Source: JACDER01 sp963717765
Lineage (GTDB): Bacteria; Actinomycetota; Thermoleophilia; Gaiellales; Gaiellaceae
Direction: 5' to 3'
DNA length: 64,000 nt
NCBI GenBank assembly: GCA_963717765.1
Contig: CAVQWX010000004.1
Location: forward strand, 1-64,000
Shown here in pieces: positions 52,901-61,508 of this stretch (positions within the stretch are counted from its first letter, which is position 1; each line of letters starts with the position of its first letter). The notes under the pieces were generated by a model. The model saw only the letters and a program-made list of their open reading frames with translations. It had not been told where the DNA came from and ran no database searches. A program made the translations under genes and the position numbers.

Positions 52901-53596
52901 TCAATCGGGCCAGGGCGCCGCGGCCATGACTGCCTGCGCATACTCCGCCAGCCGCTCGTCGTCGTGGCCGCGGATCTGCGCGAGAAACGGGAAATCGCCG
53001 GGAGATACCGGTATGCGTGCCAGGGGCCGTACCGGCGCGGGGCTCGCGAGTTGAGGCACTCGGGCGACCTGGCCGCCGTACGGGCCGGCCGCCTGCTCCA
53101 CGAAGCCCTCGATCGGTAGGAGATAGACGTAGCCAGTGCGCCAGGGGCGTTGCGGCAAGACGCCTCGACTGATCGAGAAGTAGTAGTGCGGCGTCCCCGG
53201 GTCGCCGTTCGCGTCCTGCACGACGATGCACCCGTTGTTGAGGCTGATGTCGTGGCCGCCGCGGTCGACGATCGCATAGAACATCGCCCAGATCGGATCG
53301 CTCGTGGCGAAGACCGCCTGCTGGTCACCAAACGGGGCGAAATCGATCGGATGCCGAGGCTCGAACGACTCGATGTCGGGATCGCCGGTTCCGTGAAACG
53401 CGAACCTGCGGCGATCCGCCACTCCGCAGAGGAACTTCCAGGGCGCGACGTCGCCGAAGTCGCGAAGTAACCCTTCGACGGCGAGCGTGCGATCCGAGCG
53501 AGCCGATTCCAGTGCCGAGAGGAATTCCTCGACCGCGGCCTGCGTGTCAGCGTCCAGGCTCAGCGGTGGCCGCTCGATCCAGTAGTCCGGGAGCAT
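52901..53596 (-). CDS. Protein with ADP-ribosyltransferase-like pattern
   Basis: The protein has 231 residues with no signal peptide. The segment RRFAFHGTGDPDIESFEPRH, followed by FGDQQAVFATSDPIWAMFYA, has the H-G-T plus AVFATsD...A..YA pattern seen in ADP-ribosyltransferase-fold proteins such as KptA and some toxins. A later HYYFSISRGVLPQRPW then VYLLPIEGFVEQ could carry the remaining strands. No other family is recognised. The enzymatic role is an inference from a short pattern, and the NAD-binding residues cannot be confirmed by eye. Confidence 0.6.
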   Translation of the reverse strand: MLPDYWIERPPLSLDADTQAAVEEFLSALESARSDRTLAVEGLLRDFGDVAPWKFLCGVADRRRFAFHGTGDPDIESFEPRHPIDFAPFGDQQAVFATSDPIWAMFYAIVDRGGHDISLNNGCIVVQDANGDPGTPHYYFSISRGVLPQRPWRTGYVYLLPIEGFVEQAAGPYGGQVARVPQLASPAPVRPLARIPVSPGDFPFLAQIRGHDDERLAEYAQAVMAAAPWPD

Positions 53597-53661
53597 CTCC
53601 CGGATTGTGGCAGGGCCCGTGCGCCGGCAGCGTGCTGGATGCGGCCTATGCTTCGGCGGCG

Positions 53662-54129
53662 ATGAGCAAGCCGCGAAACGACCAGTTGACTCCGCCGCAG
53701 CACCAGGCGCTCGCCGACGAGCTCGCCGAGCTCGAGGGCCCGAAGCGGGCGGCCGTGGTGCAGGCGATCAAGACCGCGCGCGAGCACGGCGACCTGTCGG
53801 AGAACTTCGAGTACCACGCCGCCAAGAACGAGCAGGGGTTGCTCGAGGCCCGCATCCGGACGCTGCGCGCGCGCCTCGACAACGCGGTGCTGGTAGACGC
53901 TTCTGCGCTCGACGAAGGTGAGGTCGGCGTCGGCTCGATCGTCGAGATCGACGGTGACGACGGCAGGCACATGGAAATCGAGATCTCCAGCGTCAAGGGA
54001 GACCGGAGCGTCTCTCCCGACTCGCCGCTCGGACGAGCCCTGCTGGGACGAGCCGTGGGCGAGACGGTCGAGGTCGAGGCACCACGCGGCTCGTGGCGTG
54101 CCAAAATCGTGTCGGTGAGACACGCCTGA
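53662..54129 (+). CDS. greA: Transcription elongation factor GreA
   Basis: The protein has 155 residues from ATG 53662. An N-terminal coiled coil carries the catalytic acidic tip (TAREHGDLSENFEYHAAKNE), continuing QGLLEARIRTLRARLDNAVL. The C-terminal FKBP-like domain includes VGSIVEIDGDD, SVSPDSPLGRALLGRAVGET and VEVEAPRGSWRAKIVSV. It binds the RNA polymerase secondary channel and stimulates cleavage of backtracked RNA. The length matches GreA (~155-160). Confidence 0.93.
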   Translation: MSKPRNDQLTPPQHQALADELAELEGPKRAAVVQAIKTAREHGDLSENFEYHAAKNEQGLLEARIRTLRARLDNAVLVDASALDEGEVGVGSIVEIDGDDGRHMEIEISSVKGDRSVSPDSPLGRALLGRAVGETVEVEAPRGSWRAKIVSVRHA

Positions 54130-54153
54130 CTCACCGGTGCCGAAAGGGGGAGC

Positions 54154-54570
54154 ATGGCCGACTACACAATCGTTCGAGTAGCCGATGTTCCGGATGTGTC
54201 GTCGGAGGTCGGTATGGATCCAGACCACTTCGAGATCCGCTTCATGCGCGAGCCGCTGGGTCTGAAGAACTTCGCCGTCACGTACGAGCGGTTCGGTGGG
54301 GGCTGGCGGGCCCCTGAGGGGCATCCGCACCGGCGAGGCCATCGGCATACAGTCCAGGAAGAGGTGTACTTCCTCATCTCGGGCCGCGCGCAGGGGAAGT
54401 TCGACGGAGAGGTCGTCGACCTCGAGCCGTGGACCGCGGTCCGAGTTCCGCCTGAGACCGCGAGGTCGTTCCGCGCCGCCGGGGAGGAGGACGCCGTCTT
54501 CGTGTCGATGGCGGCGCCTCAGGCCGGCATCGAGGATGTCGAGCTCCTCCCCGACTACTGGGACGACTAG
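54154..54570 (+). CDS. Cupin-domain protein
   Basis: The protein has 138 residues with AAGGGGGAGC just before the ATG. Motif 1 is HPHRRGHRHTVQEEVYFLIS with a His cluster and Glu. Motif 2 is VDLEPWTAVRVPPETARSFR, lacking a clear second-motif His. The C-terminus (GIEDVELLPDYWDD) ends four bases inside the convergent cyclase gene. It probably senses or converts a small metabolite. Confidence 0.8.
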   Translation: MADYTIVRVADVPDVSSEVGMDPDHFEIRFMREPLGLKNFAVTYERFGGGWRAPEGHPHRRGHRHTVQEEVYFLISGRAQGKFDGEVVDLEPWTAVRVPPETARSFRAAGEEDAVFVSMAAPQAGIEDVELLPDYWDD

Positions 54571-57500
54571 AGCAGCGCCCGAGTGCCGGCGGCGTGCCAT
54601 TCGAGGCCGAACGCCTCGAAGCGTTCCGCCGCCTGCCCGACGAGAGCCTCGTCCTGGCGGACGAGCCCGAGCGCGCGGAGCGCGAACGGCTCCAAATACG
54701 TCCCTGGATCGAGCGCGCGGGCGGCCTCTCGCTCGACCTGCTTGCGCTCGCCGAGTGCGGCCAACCCGTCAAAGCGTGCCGCCACCGAGGCGAGGTAGAA
54801 CCAGTTCGTAGTTCGGACTGCCGGCTCCCCGAGCAGCGACTCGATTGCCGTGAGATCGCTGCGGTGAATTGCGAGCAGCAGGCGCGGCGTGTCGAGGACC
54901 GTCCCGTACCCGCTCATCGCGAGCGGCGCGGCTTGCGCCTCGAGCCGCTCGGTCTCCTTCTCGTTTCCGAGATGCGCGTTCGCCAGCGCAGACACGTAGA
55001 GCGAACGCGCGCTCAGCACACACGGCGTCGACACGCTTGCCGCGACGCGCTCTTCGATTAGCTCCTGGAGCTCGAGCGCCTTCTCCCAGTTCCCGAGCAG
55101 CTCGTCGAGCAGGAGGAGAAAGGCGGCGCCGTGCAGGCGGTGATGGGGCGAAAGCGGGCGAGCCGCCTCGTCGTGCTGCCTCGCATACCGCCGGGCCTCG
55201 TCCAGCTCACCGCACGCAAAGGCCGGACCGATGGCGGACGCGTGGACGAACACCGCGGCATCTGCGTCGTCGAGTTCGTGGACGAATGATTCGCCGCGGC
55301 GACACCACTCGAGCGCCTCGCGGTAGTCGCCCCGGACGAATGCGAGCAGATGACGAACGTCGTAGCCGCGCGCCCGCAGGACCGGATCGCCAAGCCGGTC
55401 GGCAATCGCGCTCGCCTCCGCCGCATCCTCCGGCGACTTGTCGTAGTCGGCGTAGCAGCGAGCGATCAGTGCCTTCGCGCGGCCCGCACTCTCCGGCGCC
55501 GCCAGCTCGAGCGCGCTTGTGACCCAGCCGTGCACGAGGTTTGACGGCGGCGCCGTGCCCCACATGCCGGCCCGGGCCATGGTCTGGAACGCGAGCTCCG
55601 CATAGAGATCGGCGAGCTCCGCATCGTCGTGCACCCGCGCGATCGCCGTTTCCATCGCCGCCACGAATGCTTTGCCGTCGTAGTAGAGCACGTTCGCGTG
55701 GGCGATCTCCTGCCAGATCTCGCCTTGCGCGCCGGAGTCGGCTTCGAGCGTGACGGCCCGTTCGAGGAGTGCAACCGCTTCACGCATCTCGTACCGTCGA
55801 CCCGCGAGAACTGCGGCGTGCCGCAGCCAGGCAACGGCGCGCGACCTCAGCCGGGCGAGCTCTTCCTGCTCGTCCTCCCAGGCGAGATCCTCATCCTCGG
55901 GCCGCGCCGCCTGGCTGTAGTGGTGGGCGAGCGCGGCCGCATCCTCGTCCCGCCCGCCGCCCGTTTCCTCCAGCCAGGCACCGTATTCGGCATGAATCCG
56001 CACGCGCCTCGCCGTCGTCAGACTGCCGTACGCGACGTCACGCGTCAGCGCGTGCGTGAACGTAAAGGCGCCCTCGCTGCTGCTCCAAACGAAGCCGCGA
56101 CCGGCGAGCACGTCGAGCCGAGGTTCCTTGCCGATCAGTGCACGGACCGGATTGGCGCTGAAGGTCCGCCCGATCACGGCCGCAGCCTGGAGCGCAGACT
56201 TGGCGTCGGGCGAGAGCAGGTCGATGCGGGCTGCGAGGAGCGCCTGCACTGTGTCCGGGAGAACAAGGCTGCGCGGCAGCTCGTGGGTCACTCCTTGGTC
56301 GACGAGCATGCGCAGAAGCTCCTCGACGAAGAACGGATTCCCGTCGGACCGATCGACGACGAACGCCCTCACCCCGTCCGTGAACGTCGAGGGCGCGAGC
56401 CGGTCGACCAGTTGCGCGACGTTGGTCGACGGCAGTGCGTCGAGGAGGATCGTCTCGCCGGCGAGTGCGCCGCGGTCACGTGAGGTGCCGAGGAGGAGCA
56501 GTGGCATGCGCAGGAGGCGGTGGGATTCCCGGAGTAGCTCGAGCAGCTCCGGCTCGGCCCAGTGGAGGTCCTCCACGACCACGACGGCGGGCCCCGACGT
56601 CGTCAGCTCCGCCAGGAGCTCGAGCCAGGCTGCGTGGAGGAGCTCCCGCACGGCCAGCGGATGGAGCTCCGGCGGCGTTGGTCGCCCCAGCAACAGGCCG
56701 AGGACAGGTAGGCGTTCGAGCAGTTCACGACGGTCGCGCACGATCTCGCCCAGCGGCGCATACGCGCTCGCCTGCCCGAAGGAGAGGCAGCGCCCGATGC
56801 GTTGGCTGGGTTCCGGCCGCTGGGTGGAAAGCCAGTCGCGGAACTCACGGACGAGCGCGCTCTTGCCGATTCCAGGCTCGCCGACGACGGTGACGAGCGC
56901 AGCCTCAGCGCCGCCGACGACACGCAAGTACAAGTCCTGAAGCCTTGCCAGCTCGTCTCGCCGACCGATGAAATCTGGCGCCCTTCGCTCCGCATGCGAA
57001 CGGGCAATGCCGAGGAGCGGGCGACAGACGACTCCCCTGGTCTTGCCTTTCGCCTCGATGGTCGCCTCGGGCCCGAAATCGAAGCCGTTGCGTGTGTTCG
57101 CGACCGTGCGCGCGCCCACCAGAATCTGGCCCGGCTCTGCGCTCTGTTCCAGGCGGGCTGCGACATTCACGGCGTCACCGGTAACGAACGAGCTCCCCGC
57201 CCGCGCCTGTCCGAGGACGACGTCACCGGTATTGACGCCGATTCTCAGGCGTAGCGTGTCGCCGAACACGTCCCGGAGCCGGCGGCGCATCGCAAGCGCG
57301 GCGTGTAAGGCACGATCGACGTGGTCCTCCTGCGCGGCTGGAGCACCGAAGACGGCTACAACCGCGTCGCCGATGAACTTCTCGATCGTCCCGCCCGCTA
57401 AGGCGATCTCACCTGCCATCCCCTCGTAGAAGCGGTTCAGCAGTGCCCGCGACCGTTCGGCGTCCTGAGAGTCGGCGAGGGCGGTCGATCCTACGAGGTC

Positions 57501-57626
57501 GGCGAACACGACGGTGGCCACCTTCCGCTCCTCGCCCGGCGGGACCTCCGCCACCGGGCTTGCGCAACTCGGGCAGAAGCGCGCGCCTTGGGGAAGAGCC
57601 GACCCACAACTGGCGCAGAAGGCCAT
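54567..57626 (-). CDS. Zinc ribbon - class III cyclase - AAA+ ATPase - TPR regulator
   Basis: The protein has 1,019 residues. An N-terminal zinc ribbon (Cys4, 7, 18, 21: FCASCGSALPQGARFCPSC) is followed by a cyclase domain (~32-210) with metal Asp in VFADLVGSTAL, substrate Lys and Asp in IEKFIGDAVVAVFGAPAAQE, and Asn/Arg in DAVNVAARLEQSA. Then come an AAA_16/STAND ATPase (Walker A GEPGIGKSALVREF, Walker B-like VVVVEDLHWAEPE) and a long TPR-like helical C-terminus. Such proteins are large nucleotide-making regulators. It is related in its first two domains to the gene at 14014 but lacks the substrate-binding domain. Confidence 0.9.
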   Translation of the reverse strand: MAFCASCGSALPQGARFCPSCASPVAEVPPGEERKVATVVFADLVGSTALADSQDAERSRALLNRFYEGMAGEIALAGGTIEKFIGDAVVAVFGAPAAQEDHVDRALHAALAMRRRLRDVFGDTLRLRIGVNTGDVVLGQARAGSSFVTGDAVNVAARLEQSAEPGQILVGARTVANTRNGFDFGPEATIEAKGKTRGVVCRPLLGIARSHAERRAPDFIGRRDELARLQDLYLRVVGGAEAALVTVVGEPGIGKSALVREFRDWLSTQRPEPSQRIGRCLSFGQASAYAPLGEIVRDRRELLERLPVLGLLLGRPTPPELHPLAVRELLHAAWLELLAELTTSGPAVVVVEDLHWAEPELLELLRESHRLLRMPLLLLGTSRDRGALAGETILLDALPSTNVAQLVDRLAPSTFTDGVRAFVVDRSDGNPFFVEELLRMLVDQGVTHELPRSLVLPDTVQALLAARIDLLSPDAKSALQAAAVIGRTFSANPVRALIGKEPRLDVLAGRGFVWSSSEGAFTFTHALTRDVAYGSLTTARRVRIHAEYGAWLEETGGGRDEDAAALAHHYSQAARPEDEDLAWEDEQEELARLRSRAVAWLRHAAVLAGRRYEMREAVALLERAVTLEADSGAQGEIWQEIAHANVLYYDGKAFVAAMETAIARVHDDAELADLYAELAFQTMARAGMWGTAPPSNLVHGWVTSALELAAPESAGRAKALIARCYADYDKSPEDAAEASAIADRLGDPVLRARGYDVRHLLAFVRGDYREALEWCRRGESFVHELDDADAAVFVHASAIGPAFACGELDEARRYARQHDEAARPLSPHHRLHGAAFLLLLDELLGNWEKALELQELIEERVAASVSTPCVLSARSLYVSALANAHLGNEKETERLEAQAAPLAMSGYGTVLDTPRLLLAIHRSDLTAIESLLGEPAVRTTNWFYLASVAARFDGLAALGERKQVEREAARALDPGTYLEPFALRALGLVRQDEALVGQAAERFEAFGLEWHAAGTRALL

Positions 57627-57735
57627 GAGCCAATTGTCTCATCCGGCGCCGGCCCACCGTGGGCCGCGGCGCGCGCCTATGTCGTCGTCAGCCGGGCCTC
57701 GCGGTGCGACGCCATCGGACGCGTAGAGTTGGAGG

Positions 57736-57918
57736 GTGCTGGCCTCCCCGGGCGGTGGTGCGGTCGAGGCAGTTGTTCTGGCGTCCATCATCGTGCCGCT
57801 TGCCGCTCTCGGCGTCGTCTGCTGGATCTTCTGGAAGGCGGCGAAGCGAGACAGAGATGAATCAGGTCGGACTCCAGGCGTCCCAGCGGACGAGGATCCG
57901 CCCCTCGACGCCCGGTAG
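57736..57918 (+). CDS. Small single-pass membrane protein
   Basis: The protein has 60 residues from GTG 57736. One helix (AVVLASIIVPLAALGVVCWI) is followed by a charged tail (FWKAAKRDRDESGRTPGVPA). Its last 57 bases overlap the end of the convergent AlkZ-like gene. The composition is protein-like, but no family is known. Confidence 0.45.
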   Translation: MLASPGGGAVEAVVLASIIVPLAALGVVCWIFWKAAKRDRDESGRTPGVPADEDPPLDAR

Positions 57919-58890
57919 GGGCAAGCCGGCCGCCTCCTCCTCGACCGCGTCCCGTTCCGCGCGCGAGAGGCGGCGCCAGGGCTCGATCGACAGTTTCGCC
58001 TGCGACCGCCGCCACGTCCCGACGATCTGCCCGCCGACGAGGACGGCTCCCGGCCAGACGCGCGGGGTCCACAGCGCGTTGCGACGTTCGGGCTCCGGAA
58101 CGAGGAGCTCGCGATCGGCCCCCTGGAGAAGCCAGTACGCGTCGCCGCTGGGGAGGAGCCGTGCCGGGGCCGCCGGCCGCGCCGGGGCGCGGAACGCCGG
58201 CTCGTCGCGGGTCAGGATCCATGCATCGCCGATCGGCGTTCGTACCGCGGTCAGCGACCTGGTCAGGGCTTCGAACGCTTCCTGCCCCTGTGCGCGCGCG
58301 ATGCCGGCCCATTTCGCGAATGCCGGGGGCGTGGTGGGACCGTAGACGTGCAGGTAGCGGCGCGCGAGCTCGCGGCGCGCGTCGAGCGGGTTGATCTCGG
58401 GTCGCGGCACCGTCCACACCGTCGGCGCCCGTGCGCCTTCCCACCGGATCTGCACCATCCCGGTCGTCGTTGCGTACCGGAGGGAATAGCCCGTGCGGAG
58501 CCCGCGGCCGGCCTCCCGGTCGGTCATCCGCCGGCCAGCGAGGAAAGCCTGGAGCTGTGCGGCCGCGTCCTCCGCTCTCCGCCGGCCGCGCGCGTCGTCC
58601 GGGAGCCTGGCGAGCGTGAAGAGCGCGTGATCGCGCGCCGGCACGACGTAGACGCTGAACCGCGGCCCCCAGACCTGAACGAGCGAGGGATCGTCCCAGA
58701 TCTGCGGGTGAGCTCCCTCGACACGCGAGTGGATCGACAGCAGCGCGGCTCGCGGCATGCTGTCCTGCAGGCCTGCCCACGCCGCACGCCGGAGAGAGCG
58801 GGCGCCGGGCGGGAGCCGCTCGTCGAGCGATCCGGCGTTCCGCCGGAATGCGAGGATCTGCGACCTCGTGAGGGTCAGCCGAGAGCTCAT
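57862..58890 (-). CDS. Winged-helix DNA-glycosylase AlkZ-like protein
   Basis: The protein has 342 residues. The pattern fits the HTH_42/AlkZ family: GLQDSMPRAALLSIHSRVEG, VYVVPARDHALFTLARLPDD, TPPAFAKWAGIARAQ, a DAYWLLQGADRELLVPEPER strand set and SIEPWRRLSRAERDAVEEEA. The family contains DNA glycosylases for bulky adducts and crosslinks. The QxQ catalytic pattern of AlkZ is replaced here by LQDS, so activity is uncertain. Its ATG shares a base with the upstream gene's stop, so the two are coupled. Confidence 0.75.
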   Translation of the reverse strand: MSSRLTLTRSQILAFRRNAGSLDERLPPGARSLRRAAWAGLQDSMPRAALLSIHSRVEGAHPQIWDDPSLVQVWGPRFSVYVVPARDHALFTLARLPDDARGRRRAEDAAAQLQAFLAGRRMTDREAGRGLRTGYSLRYATTTGMVQIRWEGARAPTVWTVPRPEINPLDARRELARRYLHVYGPTTPPAFAKWAGIARAQGQEAFEALTRSLTAVRTPIGDAWILTRDEPAFRAPARPAAPARLLPSGDAYWLLQGADRELLVPEPERRNALWTPRVWPGAVLVGGQIVGTWRRSQAKLSIEPWRRLSRAERDAVEEEAAGLPLPGVEGRILVRWDAWSPT

Positions 58891-59255
58891 CAGCCGGCGC
58901 CTACCGCGGTCGCGTCGTCGGACGCGAAGAGGGTGTGGACGAGCTCGGCGGCGATCGACCCCTCTCCGACCGCCGAGGCCACGCGCTTGACCGACCCGTG
59001 GCGGTCGCGCGGATGAAGCTTGCGAGACTGGTCGAGTGGCGCACCGTCACTCGCCGTTGCGAGCGTCTTTCCGACGAGCACGAGCGCTACCTGCGAACCG
59101 GCGTCGGCCGGCTCCGTCAGAAGTCCCAGGGCCTCCTCGGGATCGCTCCGGAACTCGATCCGGTAGTCCCTGGCGTAGCGCTGGGCCAGCTGCCCCTCGA
59201 TCCGCTCCAGCGAGTCGTGGCTTTCTTCCAGAACCACGAGGACCGGGGGCGACAT
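58890..59255 (-). CDS. Orphan receiver-like domain protein
   Basis: The protein has about 121 residues from ATG 59255 (MSPPVLVVLEESHDS). It resembles the first half of the receiver-like domain that normally precedes a thioredoxin-reductase-like FAD oxidoreductase in actinobacterial proteins: EGQLAQRYARDYRIEFRSDP, EEALGLLTE, VALVLVG, SRKLHPRDRHGSVKR. Here the oxidoreductase part is missing and the frame ends after 60 further residues. It may be a pseudo-receiver or a truncated relic. The acidic phospho-site is not clear (LEESHDS). Confidence 0.6.
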   Translation of the reverse strand: MSPPVLVVLEESHDSLERIEGQLAQRYARDYRIEFRSDPEEALGLLTEPADAGSQVALVLVGKTLATASDGAPLDQSRKLHPRDRHGSVKRVASAVGEGSIAAELVHTLFASDDATAVGAG

Positions 59256-59265
59256 CGGTTGCACC

Positions 59266-59772
59266 CTACCCGGGTGCCTTCGGCGCTACGAGCCGGTTCC
59301 GCTCGATCGTGAACCCGGCCTTTTGCAGGAACGGACGTGCCACCTCCACCGCGTGCGCCATGTTCACCGCCATCCAGAAGCACAGGGCCGCGAGAGGAAG
59401 CTCGACGAGCGCCGCCAGGAGCACGCCCTGGACGATGTCGCTCGCTGCGCGTGAGGTCAGGACGTCGAACCAGGCGTCACACACGAGCAGCGTCCCCGTA
59501 ATCGCCGCGGCGACTTCGGCGAGTGGGGAGCGCCGGGCCACCGCGACAGCGGTTGCGGCCAGCGCGAGCCCGAGCCCGATATCGAAGCCGCCCCACGCCA
59601 GCGCCCAATGGTTGGCGACGTAGTGGCGGGGAAGCTCGAAGAAGAGAAAGCCGGTCCAGGGGATGAGAACGACGGCGCACACCAGGAAGACCGGTGCGAC
59701 CCAGGGGGGAACGATCCACTTCCCCCGGCCCCGGCAGACCTGCATCGGCGCACGCAGTTGAATCGGGCTCAT
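59266..59772 (-). CDS. Integral membrane protein, four helices
   Basis: The protein has 168 residues with four hydrophobic segments (WVAPVFLVCAVVLIPWTGFL, FDIGLGLALAATAVAVARRS, VAAAITGTLLVCDAWFDVLT, GVLLAALVELPLAALCFWMA). A preserved Asp/Trp-rich loop (CDAWFDVLTS) recurs in actinobacterial proteins of unknown function. GGAAAGG lies just upstream of the ATG. No role can be given. Confidence 0.72.
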   Translation of the reverse strand: MSPIQLRAPMQVCRGRGKWIVPPWVAPVFLVCAVVLIPWTGFLFFELPRHYVANHWALAWGGFDIGLGLALAATAVAVARRSPLAEVAAAITGTLLVCDAWFDVLTSRAASDIVQGVLLAALVELPLAALCFWMAVNMAHAVEVARPFLQKAGFTIERNRLVAPKAPG

Positions 59773-59811
59773 CCTTTCCTCCTCGCGTCTGCACTCACCG
59801 TAGTGGTTGAC

Positions 59812-61497
59812 CTATCTGCTCCCCTGCCCCTCCAACGCGACCGCCGCAGGGTTCAGCGCCGCCAGGCAGGACTCGGGAAGCGCTGCGCAGCCGAGCCAGG
59901 CTACTTGCGGTCGAAGCGCGACGACGAGGCCGCCTCCGATGAGGACGGCGATGCCGTCCACGAAGACGGCGCCGCCGGGCCCGATCAGCGCGGTCAGGCC
60001 GGCCGTGATCAACGCTCCGAATGGGAGCATGCCGACGAAGGCGGCAGCCCAGATCGCAAGGACGCGGGCGCGAATCTCGTCGCTGCTCATTGCCTGCGCG
60101 ACTACCGTCGACAACCCGACGAAGAGCGCGCCGCCGAAGCCCCCGACGACGCCGAGCAGGAGTGAGAGCCACGTACTCGTCGAAGCGCCGATCGCGGCCA
60201 GAGCCGCGCCCGTGAGCAGCAGCCCGGCGATCAGCGGCTCCCCCTTGTTGGGCCTGGTGGACAGGCGCAGGAGCGCGACCGATCCGACCAGCGAGCCCAA
60301 GCCGATCCCGGCGAGGATCACCCCTAGCGTTCCCGCGCCTCCGTGCAGGTTGTCGCGGACGAGTGCCGGGACCATGAACGCGACCGGCGGCGCAGCGAAG
60401 AGCCCGGCGATGAGGAGCAGGATCATCATCGCCCCGAGGCTGCGCTGGCCGAAGACGTAGCGCACGACCGCGGAGATGGCCCCGCGCGTCTCGGTCGCGA
60501 TTGCCCTCGCCGGCCTGGAGCGGGGGAGCGTCAGCAGGGTCGCGATGACGACGATGAAGCTGACGGCGTTGGCGCCGAACACCCAGGTCGGTCCGGCCGC
60601 GGCCAGCAGGAAGCCCGCGATGGCGGGGCCGGCGAAGCGGGCGACCTGCAGGGACAGGCTGTTGATCGCCACGGCGCTCTCGAGATCGCCGCGCGGGACC
60701 ATGGCGCCGATCATGGCCTGGAATGGGGGAAAGCTGAGCGTGCCGAGGATCCCTCCGAGAACCGCGAGGCCGGCGAGCAGTCCAACCGTCAGGGTGCCGG
60801 TCGCCCAGGTCGCCGCCAGTACGACTGCCAGAGCCCCGTTGAGCGCCTGAAAGATCAGCAGCAGCGTACGGCGGTCGAAGCGATCGGCGAGAGCGCCGGC
60901 CGGCACGGCGAAGACGAGGTTCGGGATCGTGTTCAGGAAGCCGATCAACCCGAGGGTCGTGGCCGAGCCGCCGAGGAGCAGGACGACGTATCCGTAGGCG
61001 GCGGCCTCGACCCAGCTGCCGATCAGCGAGATCAAGACTCCCGCCGAATAGCGGCGGAACGGAGCCCAGCGCAGTGCTGCCAGCACCCTGGGCGCCTGTG
61101 CCTGGAGGGAGTCGCTGTCCGCGGGGGTGTGCTCAGGGACATCGCCCGTGACCGCGGCCACGCCGCCGCGGACGGCGTACGCCTCGAAGCCTCGATCCCT
61201 CAGCCAGTGCGCCACACGGACGCTCGTCGCCTCGCGCAGTCAGCCGCAGGCGAGGACGATCGGAACGTCGCGCGAGAGCTCGCCGAGGTGCTGCGGGAGC
61301 TCGTCAGGAGAGATACGGATTGCGCCCGGGAGCGACACCGCCGGATCGTCGAGCCGCCGGACGTCGACGAGCGCCGCTTCGCCCGCGAGGAGCTCCTGCG
61401 CGCGCTGCGGCTCGATGCGCGCGGGCGAGGCGCGGACGGCCGAGGGGACGTGGAAGCGCCTGGTGGGGACGCGTCTCTCCCTGGCGCGCCCCTCCAT
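59812..61497 (-). CDS. Rhodanese - MFS transporter fusion with an in-frame TGA (candidate selenoprotein)
   Basis: From ATG 61497 (MEGRARERRVPTRR) there is a rhodanese domain (ELLAGEAALVDVRRLDDPAV, LPGAIRISPDEL, DVPIVLACG). At 61240-61242 a TGA interrupts the frame. The same frame continues LREATSVRVAHWLRDRGFEA then YAVRGGVAAV, completing the rhodanese fold, and then a twelve-helix MFS transporter with LADRFDRRTLLLIFQALNGA. The TGA sits exactly where rhodaneses have the catalytic Cys before the five-residue loop and Ser. The codon could be read as selenocysteine, or be a TGC/TGT error or a nonsense mutation. If it is a real stop, an internal start (ATG/GTG near 61215) gives the MFS part alone. 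Confidence 0.7.
61240..61242 (-). other. In-frame TGA at rhodanese catalytic-Cys position
   Basis: The codon after VLACG is TGA, followed in frame by LREATSVRVAHWL. Canonical rhodaneses have C-x5-S here, with the first residue as catalytic Cys, so TGA occupies the catalytic position. TGCGC at 61233-61237 and GCGCA about 20 bases later could form part of a hairpin downstream, but no convincing bacterial SECIS could be folded by eye. Confidence 0.5.
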
Positions 61498-61508
61498 GGG
61501 GGATGACG

